From: Paracyclopina nana
Taxonomy: Eukaryota; Arthropoda; Copepoda; Cyclopoida; Cyclopettidae
NCBI GenBank assembly: GCA_019096065.1
Contig: JAGUCH010000001.1
Coordinates: 2,604,001-2,668,000 of the forward strand
Direction: 5' to 3'
DNA length: 64,000 bases
Part shown: in pieces, positions 36,580 through 45,503 of the stretch
Numbering within the stretch: position 1 is the first letter of the stretch
Layout of the letters: every line of letters begins with the position of its first letter
Notes under the pieces: generated by a model
Seen by the model: only the letters and a program-made list of their open reading frames with translations
What the model was told of the DNA's origin: nothing
The model's database searches: none
Translations under genes and position numbers: made by a program

Positions 36580-36950
36580 GTTATTGATATCATGGATGGT
36601 GCCCACGGGCGCCATCGTTTAAATAACATTGAATAAAATTAGCCTAGCCGATAAGATCTTTTATAGTAAAAGATTCGAAAACATACTTACCTGAATTTTG
36701 TGTGACTGCTCACTGCAGTTCCCACAAAATGCAGAAAATTGTGGAGGGGGGAGTATATATACGTAGCCGCAGGAAATGCAGCCTGCGCCCCAAAAATTTC
36801 ACAAAATTTGAGCGCCCTCGTGCTCTGAGAAAGTATTGTAAACAAAATTTCTAGAAAAAACTGGATATGGCAAACGACTACACAAAACTATAAACCTGAA
36901 CACTAGCACATAAATGTCGCAAAATCTGCTTCATATATTATTATTAGTGC

Positions 36951-37013
36951 TAACCGAAATTAGCTGAAAAGATCGGTGCTGACAACCTCAATCTTTTAAA
37001 TTAATTTCGGTTA
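36951..37013 (+). repeat. Two-step hairpin (unit 2 copy)
   Basis: Identical to 31145-31207. Confidence 0.7.
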
Positions 37014-38128
37014 TGAGCATCCGAACTTGATGCACGCATCAAGACCGAGCTGGAATGCAGAGCTATAATGCTATAATAGCTATGCAAGTCAGTGATAACA
37101 GATAAAACATAATCTATGAGTCTGTTCAAAATGGCTAGACAAAAAACATTTGAGCAAGATAGACTGAAATGTGAGTTGCATTGCGCAAAGACGCTGAGCC
37201 AGCTTTTGTCGAACAGTTACCCGACTCCAAGGGGGGCAAAAAGTTGTTATGGAACAAAAATCCAGAGACGCTCCCACACTAGAAAAATCCAGTTTGAGCG
37301 GCTTCGCTTGGAGATGTAGAATGGTGGCGCCACCATGCGCCTAACCACGAACTAAAAACGTTTTGCCCAAGGCTAAAACAAACAATGAAGAGTGGAACCG
37401 CCGGTGCACCTACAATTCACCTGGGAAGGTTTTTGAACTTATCTAAACTCAAAAATGGCCATACTTGACTCGAGTGGTGACCCAAATTCCGGGATTTATT
37501 AGGCGGGTACAAGGAATAAAATAAAACGTTGCATAAAAGTCAAGAGAATGAAAATGACTAATGTTATAATGATACCGCTAATGATCGCCAGATGGACTAA
37601 CAGAAGAAAAGGTTCAAAGTGCACAAAGATTAGGCATATTGTTAAATAAAAGAAGTGCTGAAATGTGGCTATCTTGCAGTTGCCACATGAATCCCTCTTT
37701 TTTGGTGGAGAATTCAATTTACGCTAAACACAGCACTAGCAAAACAAGCTAGGTCAGCACACATTGTAGACTGACATGTGAGAAAATGAAAAATACACGT
37801 CTTCTAGCCTGATATGGAAAAGAATATTGTGCCATTGCCTAGTGCTTGAGCTTGCTTTTGCTATGTGCAATGACATACGGCCGGTTTTCCAGTCCTGTAG
37901 GGACTACGTTTCCTTCGCCGCACTCAAGGCCGAGCCGGAATGCCCAAGGAAAAAAGGATGCCAAATTGGCATTGGTAGCCCATAAGCACCAACGCTTGGC
38001 CGGTAGTAATCGCAGACACTCAAATATGGTGCTGCATCAAGCCCGAGCTGGAATGCAGGGCTATAGTAAACGCTTTTCTTGAACATTGAAGCATCGTTTG
38101 CAGTGTCAAGGCCGTCAAGGTCGAGCTG

Positions 38129-38416
38129 GAATGCTAGCTTATTTACAGGCCCGAATCTGTGGATTTGGGCCGCTAATGATTCGCTAATGATTAATTATGC
38201 AATTAAAATGCAATTCTTGACACCTGAGATATGGTCTACGGTCCTTTTGGCCATGAAATGTAAAAAATTGGACTCGAAATGTGCTTGGCTATGATAATGA
38301 ACTGCTGAACTTGACTAGAAAGGTGCTGAGCTTCATAAGGCTGAGCTATCTGCTGAGGTAAACGCGAAATGAGTTGCGGTAAACACAGTAGACACAAAAG
38401 TACAATGAACGTGGAC
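38129..38416 (+). other. Short spacer between duplication and antisense genes
   Basis: No coding-like frame. A 10-bp direct repeat (GCTAATGATT, near 38,173 and 38,184) is visible. It lies beyond the poly(A) signal of the neighbouring minus-strand gene. Confidence 0.4.
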
Positions 38417-38422
38417 TTTATT
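38417..38422 (-). terminator. Poly(A) signal of antisense gene 2
   Basis: AATAAA on the minus strand, about 100 bp beyond the last splice acceptor of the antisense gene at 38524-39124. Confidence 0.75.
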
Positions 38423-38523
38423 GTCCCAATGGGAGGCCTCCTGGCTGGTGGGGGCGGGCTGGCCTTGGGCCACGTTGGGGCCAGCCCTGGCCGGTGCGGT
38501 GGCCTACCGGGAACACGACGAGT

Positions 38524-39124
38524 TCTGCAAAAGACAAGATGAATATAGTGAAGCCGTGATGGCTTAAGTGATTAAGTTAGACTTACTAGACGACTCCTTC
38601 GAGGGGGTCCGCCTCCGCCACGCCCAAAAGGCGGAGGACCCACGCAGAAATGCGGGGGAGGTCCTCGGGCTCCGCCCACACGCGGCTGACGAGCCGATAA
38701 AGGCCTCTCGGCCTGGTCCGATGGACCCATACGAGGGCGGGGAGCACCACCACGTAGTACGTGGCTGCCCCTGCCACGTTCAGGGCCACGCCCTAGAGGA
38801 TCTCTTCGGCCTGTAATACGAGAAAAAGTCGAGCTTTGACCAAATAGATAACGAATAATGCACTTACGAAGCCCTGAACGGGGCAGGGAGGGCACGCCTC
38901 CTGATGGCCCAAAGGGGCTGCGGGCGGGGCCGCAGGTGGCTGGGGCCACCCCGCCGCGGACTCGGCCGCGGGGGGCGCCCCTACGGGAGCCTCGGTGGCT
39001 GGCGCCACCGTTGTAGTAGAAGGATTCTGCATTCCCAATGAAAAAGATACAGTTTAACGAAAGGATTCACCGGATTTTAATCGAAATAAAAACTTACGAA
39101 CAAGCCGTGTAGGAAGCCCGCCAT
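38524..39124 (-). CDS. Antisense accessory gene 2: spliced, GC-rich, membrane protein
   Basis: Read on the minus strand. Exon a 39124-39098 (ATG, 9 codons), exon b 39026-38868 (53 codons, Pro/Ala-rich: TTTVAPATEAPVGAPP), then exon c and a non-coding exon d starting at 38524. Introns of 71, 57 and 62 bp all have GTAAGT-type donors and AG acceptors. Exon c has two possible acceptors. At 38811 the exon opens with five codons and an in-frame TAG. At 38793 the AG of that same TAG serves as acceptor, the stop is removed, and about 68 codons follow with a hydrophobic helix (GAATYYVVVLPALVWV). The frame stops where intron 3 begins (TA|A after splicing). Total about 60-130 residues. Exons are near 70% GC, unlike the rest of the element. 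No homologue recognised. Confidence 0.65.
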
Positions 39125-39299
39125 GTTTTGGACTTTTTAGTAAACAAGGCGCGCTACCAGAAAAATCCGGTCTGAAATCGGCCAAATTTCGTGTAAAAAA
39201 GCCTCTTTTTATTACGTGCATCTACGTAAAGTCTGGGAGCGCTGTCAGATGAAGGTAACGGCTTTGCTAATACCTACTACTCCACTTGAATTCGAATTC

Positions 39300-39305
39300 T
39301 TTATT
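39300..39305 (-). terminator. Poly(A) signal of antisense gene 1
   Basis: AATAAA on the minus strand about 325 bp after the stop of the antisense gene at 39629-40680. A 16-bp palindrome, ATATACTCGAGTATAT, lies just upstream at 39335-39350. Confidence 0.55.
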
Positions 39306-39628
39306 ACATATATATAGAATACAAGTACTATAGTATATACTCGAGTATATTGGAAGCTTTGAGATCAGATCAAAATAAAAACAAGACGAGTGCAAGTGCA
39401 AAAGCCGGCTTTAAAAAAGTCTTCAAGGCCTCGAAAAGTCTACGAGGCCTCGAAAAGTCTGCTAGTTCTTGAAAAAGTGGAAAAGTCCGCGAAGACTGCG
39501 GAAAAGTGCGAGTTATCAAGTGAGAAAGTTGCAACGCGATGAAAGTACAAAGTGCGAAAAGTTACAGAAAACGCGCTTAAATACATGCGAACAGAAAGCG
39601 TTCTTCGTCTTTAAGTCTGTGGCGATCC

Positions 39629-40680
39629 TTAGTTGGCATCGCTGTTCACGTCCTGGGAAGCCCTTGACCCGGCGGAATCCTGGTCCTCATCTGCGATTGA
39701 GAGAGGTTCAGCCTCAGTGATCTCGTCCTTGTCCAGAATGGACTCCGCTGCCGAATCCAAGCGTCGGTTATCTCGGGCTCGAGCCCGGCGAGATCGTCTC
39801 TTCAAAGTCCGCGGTCCGCACCCTTCAGTAACAGGTACCTGAAAAGGTGCATGAAAAAGAGTACATGAGCAACCTGTTTACAGTTCATAAATTGATAGGT
39901 CCTTACCCAGCCCTTGGGATTAGGGACGTCATAGATGTGGGCCAGCCCGGACATGATGCTGGGATTCCGGCGTAGTGTTCCATAGGGGTCCATGGCAGCC
40001 ATTGCCATTTGGAGCGAATGGACGTCAGGGTCACGCATAATCGGGGCTGGTGGCATAGCTCGGACCTCTGGGGTACAGCAGTGAAATACCGCTGCATGCT
40101 CTGATGGGGCCTTTGTTGGAAGCATTTGCATGGCTCCACTTGCAGTCGATGACTCCGTACGAATAGCTCGAAACGTGGCCACGAACCTTCGGCACCATCG
40201 TGACGTCCACACGCAGAAGTACACCAACATGCCAAGCAAAATCTGTAAGAAAGAAGGTGGTAAATAAAAGTTTGGCCATAGTTGCAAAACCAGCTATAAG
40301 GTTGAACTTACCAAAGCCATCCCAATGGACGCTCCAAGACCGATCCACCCCATTACACCGTATCGGTGATAATTGAAAACCTCATCGATCCAGTCCCTCT
40401 GAGGGGCAACGGGACGATAACCATTTGGTACCGCTGGCATTAAATCTCGGGGGTCAAACACCTCCACTTCAAAGGGATCGACAGGAGCTGGGTCAAACCC
40501 AGGTCCACCCTCAGCTTCAGAAATGCCACTCTCAGGAATAGCAACATTAGGACCTATTGGGCCCGTGTTTTGAGAATCCACAAGCGCAGGATCCACTGTA
40601 GATGACTGGATTGGAACATCCGTGGGAGCCTCTGCTGAGCTGCCCTCTGGAGTTAGAGAAACCCAGGCTAAAATGACCAT
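39629..40680 (-). CDS. Antisense accessory gene 1: three-exon single-pass membrane protein
   Basis: Minus strand. Exons 40680-40312 (123 codons), 40242-39907 (112 codons) and 39838-39629 (69 codons plus TAA) give 304 residues. Introns of 69 and 68 bp have GTAAGT/GTAAGG donors and pyrimidine-rich CAG acceptors, and all junctions are phase 0. Splicing creates the key feature: the hydrophobic helix at about residues 109-134 is built from the end of exon 1 (GWIGLGASIGMAL) and the start of exon 2 (ILLGMLVYFCVW), and each half continues poorly if unspliced. The N-terminus is weakly signal-like, and the outer part is acidic and Pro/Ser-rich. The inner part begins TSRWCRR and ends in a basic then acidic tail. 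No homologue recognised. A minus-strand TATA box lies about 190 bp upstream. Confidence 0.78.
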
Positions 40681-40847
40681 CGCGAGTTGATTGGGATTGG
40701 AATATCTCTAGAAAAGTGACCAACTTGGACGAAGTCCGATGGGAGAATGATTAACATTAAGTGAAAGCTGAGAGTTGCAACTGCCTGTTGCACCCTCGCT
40801 ACGTTTCACGACCTAGGAAGTCAAAAATGTCCGTGCAACCCGACGAT

Positions 40848-40876
40848 GAGCGTGCGCGCACGCGCCCATCTTATAA
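40848..40876 (-). promoter_or_regulatory. Putative promoter of antisense gene 1
   Basis: On the minus strand TATAAG begins at about 40875 and a TCATC initiator-like site follows some 28-30 bp later near 40,847. TTATAA is palindromic, so it could also work rightward. Confidence 0.4.
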
Positions 40877-41003
40877 GGAAGTGGTATAAGTCTACTTACC
40901 TTGTTCTTTTTTACCCAGACAAAAAATGACCTTGGGTTTTTTTTAAAGGGACAACCCACGCATTTAAATGCCCGAGAGTGTGGGGCATACCTGTAAAGAT
41001 GCG

Positions 41004-41038
41004 TATAAAAAGGGCAGTTTACGGCCCTACAGCAACAG
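41004..41038 (+). promoter_or_regulatory. Internal TATA box and initiator for the 41,046 gene
   Basis: TATAAAAAG at 41004 is followed 33 bp later by ACAGT (A at 41037), the arthropod-type initiator spacing. The next ATG (41046) lies only 9 nt beyond, which decides the start in favour of 41046 over the upstream in-frame ATG at 40968. Confidence 0.6.
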
Positions 41039-41045
41039 TCTGGAA

Positions 41046-42344
41046 ATGAGCGATAGCTTGAATAGCCTCGATAACCTAAGGATGTCTCTGATCACCGAAT
41101 CCATGGAAGGAGAATCTGCATTGGTCTCCATAATGGAGACTGATAAGACTGGAGAGTTCAACGAGCATGAGGTTAGTGAGCTCCTAAAGGATGATGAGCC
41201 AGTTATGGATCGCAACATGCCTGCTGTCAATACTGAGAACCAAGCCCTAAATCAGACGACTAGACACCAGGACCAAGAGGAACCCCTCGAGGTCCCATTG
41301 GAAAGGGTATCCTCCAGTTTGGGGTACCCATTGCCATTTGAGGATTTGATCAGGCCTCCCCACATGGAGGGCCTACAGGCCTATGCGAGGGAGGCGAGCC
41401 GGACCAGAGCTACTATACAGCAGCATTATGATGCAAGCCTGTTGAAGATAGCTACGAAAGAGGTCATGACTGTTGGAAAGGAGGTGCCTTTTGACCTAAC
41501 GATCAGGATAAATGGAGAACCCTATGAACGGACCGAGCCTCGTAGGCCATTGAAGGTGAAAAACTTTGACTGCATTGAATTGATTATCGAGCCAGTGAGT
41601 AAAGGAGGGGAGATTCCCGATTTTCTTGTTATATTTCCGATGCTAGACAATCTACCAGTCTACAACTTGCCTGACAAGATGGAATATGACGAGAATGTCC
41701 ATAAGTTGGCCAATGTCAGGAGTTGGTCTGCCGTCCAGAGCCCAACAGCTGTTGGGTATTATGTGCATGGAATCCGTGGACAGGGTGGAGCTCAACTCCC
41801 TGTAGTAGTCTCCAAACATTATACCAAGCGAGGCTGCATTCAGATCATGCCAACATTGGACTCATCATTTTGGGATCCGCGGATGTTCCATGATTTGACG
41901 TCGCCTTACGTGCAACTGTATGTGGGACCGCCGTCCTGCCTTAACAATGGCGTGGCTCAAGCACCACGAAAATTGGACGTGAAGATCGATATGACCGCAC
42001 TCCTGCCTACCATGGTAGCCCAGTTTGTCGATCGAGCCATTGGGACATATCCGCAATGCGTGAGGTACACAGCCGGGGCCAGGCCCCAAAAACTAGCTGC
42101 GTTTGTGGAGAAGTCTTGGCAACAAAAACCAAGGCGAGGACCTAGACTGTACGCCGATGTAGCGCGCGGGCGCCCTTTTGGCGCAGGAACGAATGGACCA
42201 GACATTTTGCACGCTAAGCGCTCCAAAGTCGATAAGAATAAGGAGCGTGTGAACTATCTCCTCCAGGCTAAAATGGAGGAAATGACCCCCAGCGACATCA
42301 AGGTATTCACTGAGGCGATTAATGGATTTGTCGGGCAGTTCTAA
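41046..42344 (+). CDS. Unknown 432-residue accessory protein
   Basis: Intact frame from ATG 41046; a 26-codon longer form from 40968 is possible if transcription starts upstream. The first about 110 residues are acidic and polar (MSDSLNSLDNLRMSLITES). The middle is rich in short hydrophobic stretches alternating with Pro/Gly turns (FDCIELIIEPVSKGG, IPDFLVIFPMLDNLPVYNL, PYVQLYVGPP), suggesting a beta-rich fold such as a jelly roll or matrix-like domain. The last about 90 residues are basic (QQKPRRGPRLYADVARGR). There is no signal peptide or membrane helix. It precedes the Env-like gene and has its own TATA box, so a structural role such as matrix or second nucleoprotein is conceivable, but I recognise no family. 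Confidence 0.75.
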   Translation: MSDSLNSLDNLRMSLITESMEGESALVSIMETDKTGEFNEHEVSELLKDDEPVMDRNMPAVNTENQALNQTTRHQDQEEPLEVPLERVSSSLGYPLPFEDLIRPPHMEGLQAYAREASRTRATIQQHYDASLLKIATKEVMTVGKEVPFDLTIRINGEPYERTEPRRPLKVKNFDCIELIIEPVSKGGEIPDFLVIFPMLDNLPVYNLPDKMEYDENVHKLANVRSWSAVQSPTAVGYYVHGIRGQGGAQLPVVVSKHYTKRGCIQIMPTLDSSFWDPRMFHDLTSPYVQLYVGPPSCLNNGVAQAPRKLDVKIDMTALLPTMVAQFVDRAIGTYPQCVRYTAGARPQKLAAFVEKSWQQKPRRGPRLYADVARGRPFGAGTNGPDILHAKRSKVDKNKERVNYLLQAKMEEMTPSDIKVFTEAINGFVGQF

Positions 42345-42518
42345 AAAATGAAATTACCCTTCAGAATCGAATTGTACATATTGATAAAATACTTGGTTGT
42401 GGGCCAATACTCTTAACTTTTTACCATACATGTCGACATGCTATGATAATAAAAAACCAATGGAAAAAAGCAAAGAATGTCTAGACATAGTGAGGTGGCA
42501 TGCCCATACTTGTCTGGG

Positions 42519-42554
42519 TTTATAAGGAAAGTTAGCGGTCTTGGGGCCCAAATA
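42519..42554 (+). promoter_or_regulatory. Possible internal promoter of the Env-like gene
   Basis: TTTATAAGG at 42519 and an ATAGTT site about 33 bp after TATA (A at 42554); the ATG follows at 42583. The initiator match is weak. A TTTCTGATCAG acceptor-like site at about 42,556-42,566 offers splicing from the leader as an alternative. Confidence 0.35.
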
Positions 42555-42582
42555 GTTTCTGATCAGAGTTTGTGCTGGTAAG

Positions 42583-44469
42583 ATGTCGTTTGAATTGGCC
42601 TTCATACTCACCCTTTTGGGATCTGGCACTTGGGGCCTGTCCAACTACCCAAATACTCAGTTCGTACTGGATGAGGCACTTTGCCATTCCGGACATGCCC
42701 TAGTTCCAGTTAGAGTGGTCCATCATCCTAGAATGGTGAAAAAGGCTATGGTGTTAGATACGAAGGATTACAGTGGCCTTTTGCAATCAACAATTGGCGT
42801 CCTGAATAATATTGACACCGTGGTAAAAGAAGTTAAGGACAAGGAGGACTTGGTCCATATTGGGAATATGTTGGCAGTTGGAGAAGAGAGTACCCCTAAC
42901 ACCATCGACAAAGCTTGTTCCAAACGTCAAGGGTTTGTACCATTTGCCCCTAAAACTTATGAAGACATGGACGTTTTTCTAGAACTATTACGTTATACGG
43001 CAAAGGAAAGCCCTCTTGCCACTAAGGTAACTTTATGTGTAAAGTTTCGGATCGTCAATGAGGTACCTATGTCCTTGGATGGGAAAACCACATTTCCTCA
43101 AGTGGGGTATGAGAAAAAACCGGATGATGAGATAATTGCAGGTTACCCGTGTATCACGGGGTATTTCACTGTGGGACAAGGGCCGAGGACCATGACGTCA
43201 GTTAAAGCCCATGCACCACACAGTGATGGGAAGGCAACAATATGTGTTCAAAATGACTTTGTCATCACCCATAAGGACTTTGTCAAATCTGAATTGTCTG
43301 GGAGGAAAAGCTTCCTTGAAAAGGCCTACAACGCCGTGATGGCCCTAGCAGAATCAGGTAAATCGACAAAATTCACCGATGGCATGATAGCAAATACCAC
43401 TCCACTGAGAGTACCACCGAAAGTTTCTTTGGCCTTTCGACTACTGAAAGGTTTTAGCAAGGTATTTTTGAAGTCTGGATTATTACCAAATGATCTGCAG
43501 CAAGTATTGTCATATGCTGACACAGTTGTGCAATTTGCCAGAAATTTTGGGCAGGCAGGCACACGGTTCAGCTTACCAACTCTGGCGCATAATAGTGACA
43601 GAAATGCGGCCACCATTACTAATGTTTATGAACCTTTGGCGAACACTGAGCAGAGTGGAGACTTTGTCACTCAGGGAATAGTTGGGTATAAAGAAATGGA
43701 CCCTACCCCTGAGGTCACATATCATATTGTGTCACGAAGCAAAAACGGATTCTTACTGCATGATAGGTATTTGACCCGCCGAAATGATCTAGTGTTTGTG
43801 TCTCGGGAAATACCCATCTATAGTGATTGCTTCGTTCATGACCATAATTTAACCGTGTGTGAAAACAAGGACTTTGACTTGACAGAAGGAGTCCAGCACT
43901 GTGCTAAAGTACTTTTAGGGCTAGCTCTGGGTGACCCTTTTGACGCCTGTGAATTAGAGCCACTTAAAACTAACACGCTCACTGATGTGGGATGTGCTAA
44001 TTATAAAGGGTTCTTAAATTTGGTCTCAAGTGCAATGATAAATAGGACTTGTTTAAATGACTTCAAGAACTCGGTGGTATTGGAACCAGGATCCTATCAG
44101 ATCCTGAGCAATTGTAAGGTTTCCCTTGGAACTCAAAGTACTGGATACGAGGACTCTCCTTGGGAAAGTGATATGGTGAAGTTCTTTACAAAATTCCCTG
44201 AAGATGAACTTGGAGGTTTATTCAATAATTGGGAAATAATCCTGACGGTGAGCCTATTGTCTGCAGCACTGGGATTCACGTGTATGGGCATATTGATTTG
44301 GAAAAGGCGGCGAGTATGCAGCCGATGTTATGATGATGGAGGCTATGTGAGACCTAATACGTCCCGCCCACGGCTTCGCTACAATAGAGGAGATCGCAAG
44401 AAAGATGCTGACCAAAATCAGCGCCTTACTGTGCGAATGAGTGGCCTGGGAGGCGCGACGTTAGTATAA
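42583..44469 (+). CDS. Env-like type I membrane glycoprotein
   Basis: 628 residues in the env position between the accessory genes and the 3' LTR. The N-terminal signal peptide is clear (MSFELAFILTLLGSGTWG). The ectodomain has more than a dozen Cys and a few N-glycosylation sites (e.g. the NRT before a Cys at about residue 486). One transmembrane helix at about 548-573 (IILTVSLLSAALGFTCMGIL) is followed by a KRRR stop-transfer and a 55-residue basic tail. I see no clear furin site or fusion peptide, and no match by eye to errantivirus, baculovirus F or chuvirus glycoproteins. The role as attachment or fusion protein is inferred from position and topology. The ORF is intact. Confidence 0.78.
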   Translation: MSFELAFILTLLGSGTWGLSNYPNTQFVLDEALCHSGHALVPVRVVHHPRMVKKAMVLDTKDYSGLLQSTIGVLNNIDTVVKEVKDKEDLVHIGNMLAVGEESTPNTIDKACSKRQGFVPFAPKTYEDMDVFLELLRYTAKESPLATKVTLCVKFRIVNEVPMSLDGKTTFPQVGYEKKPDDEIIAGYPCITGYFTVGQGPRTMTSVKAHAPHSDGKATICVQNDFVITHKDFVKSELSGRKSFLEKAYNAVMALAESGKSTKFTDGMIANTTPLRVPPKVSLAFRLLKGFSKVFLKSGLLPNDLQQVLSYADTVVQFARNFGQAGTRFSLPTLAHNSDRNAATITNVYEPLANTEQSGDFVTQGIVGYKEMDPTPEVTYHIVSRSKNGFLLHDRYLTRRNDLVFVSREIPIYSDCFVHDHNLTVCENKDFDLTEGVQHCAKVLLGLALGDPFDACELEPLKTNTLTDVGCANYKGFLNLVSSAMINRTCLNDFKNSVVLEPGSYQILSNCKVSLGTQSTGYEDSPWESDMVKFFTKFPEDELGGLFNNWEIILTVSLLSAALGFTCMGILIWKRRRVCSRCYDDGGYVRPNTSRPRLRYNRGDRKKDADQNQRLTVRMSGLGGATLV

Positions 44470-44561
44470 TAACTGTATCAACCTTAATGTGATGTAAGCG
44501 ATCAATGACACCTTTTTTATATTTTTAGAGCTTAAAAACTATTTCAAAAGCTGAAAAAGTT

Positions 44562-44573
44562 AGGGCCGGGGAA
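44562..44573 (+). promoter_or_regulatory. Polypurine-like tract before the 3' LTR
   Basis: AGGGCCGGGGAA abuts the LTR start. It is purine-rich but broken by CC, weaker than a typical plus-strand primer. Confidence 0.5.
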
Positions 44574-45499
44574 TGATGGGCAATAAGTACATCATGTCTC
44601 TGGTGCACGTTACGACCAGAATAGGACTTGATTGGACCCCTCCAGTGGAACCTGTGGAAACCGTGGAGCCCGTGGAGCCGCCAGAAGTCCGGAAGGTTGC
44701 CCATTCACCGCTACATCACCACCTCAAAATCACAAAACCTCCCTTCTCAAAAAACACCTTTTCATCTCCTCCAACTCTCTGATTGTTGCTGCTGCTGCTG
44801 CTACTACCTATGCGTTGAGCCTTACCTATGGCAATTCACCTGACCTTGAGTGGAGAAGTTGCTAGCCATTGTGTGGAGGAGTTGCTAGCTGCTACATAGA
44901 GAGGACCTGCAGCTGCATGATAACGGAGAGAAGCAGATGGAAGCTGATGGAACTTGCTGCGATGCATCGAGTGGAGAAGAAGGAGAAGACTCGGGGAGTT
45001 CGATGGGGGACTTCAGAGAAACAAGACATGGACCAAGTGCACATGGCCCATTGAGTGAGCTCTGCCCTGCTATTGTCCCACCAAAGTTCTCCAAAGTGTG
45101 CTGAGGCATGAAGAAGATGGCCACAAGAATATTTACTGCAGTACTTATTTCTTTGTATTTGCTGCCATTAATTTGTGTGGTGTTAAAAGCTGAGTGAATA
45201 AGACAACCTTGTTTGACTTTGTTCGACCATAACTTGTATAGAGGTTTCCTGGGCAGTTATGCATCCTCGTCTGAGGCTGTTGAGGCCGTTGAGGACGTGG
45301 GTAGGAGGCCCAATCACAGGTCTACAGCACTGAAGCTTGCCATGTGATGTATCTCGCCAGAGTTGGAGCACCGAGGCTGCGGCTTTGGGTCCAAGGCGGG
45401 TAGACATCCGGCCAGCACCCGGAGGCTGCGAACGGTACCGCGACCATGAAGCCGATGCTAACCATCCTAGGCTTCAGAGGGTGTGACCGTCGCACACCA
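44574..45499 (+). repeat. 3' long terminal repeat
   Basis: 926 bp, same sequence and ends as 16487-17412. Confidence 0.97.
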
Positions 45500-45503
45500 C
45501 ATT
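45500..45503. repeat. Target-site duplication, right copy (CATT)
   Basis: CATT directly follows the 3' LTR and matches 16483-16486. Confidence 0.85.

Larger units (their letters stand above)
32324..38128 (+). repeat. Tandem duplication, unit 2 (5,805 bp)
   Basis: Near-identical second copy of 26290-32323. The word GAATGCTA is found at the start of unit 1 (26290), at the unit 1/unit 2 junction (32324) and at the end of unit 2 (38129). Length differs from unit 1 by 229 bp, fully explained by the 228-bp in-frame pol deletion and one lost C. Confidence 0.95.
16487..45499 (+). mobile_element. Giant env-bearing LTR retroelement (29.0 kb)
   Basis: Complete insertion with 926-bp direct LTRs that look identical by eye, CATT target duplication, primer-binding site, purine tract, and gag, protease, RT, RNase H and integrase regions in sense. 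It also has an Env-like gene and several extra genes. The RT with YVDD and the LGH...GI and F.GM..W...C motifs is Ty3/gypsy-like. About 5.8 kb of the length is a tandem duplication, so the parental form would be about 23 kb, still two to four times the usual size. Identical LTRs mean a recent insertion. It lies in the intergenic space between the 3' ends of CCT6 and CLCA and interrupts neither. Whether it is infectious or mobile cannot be told; the protease-to-RT region changes reading frame and one pol copy is truncated. Confidence 0.97.

Noticed and set aside
38568-38949. 82-codon plus frame and 125-codon Arg/Gly-rich minus frame over antisense gene 2
   Set aside because: Explained by high GC content; the splice phases from the exon a ATG select a different frame.
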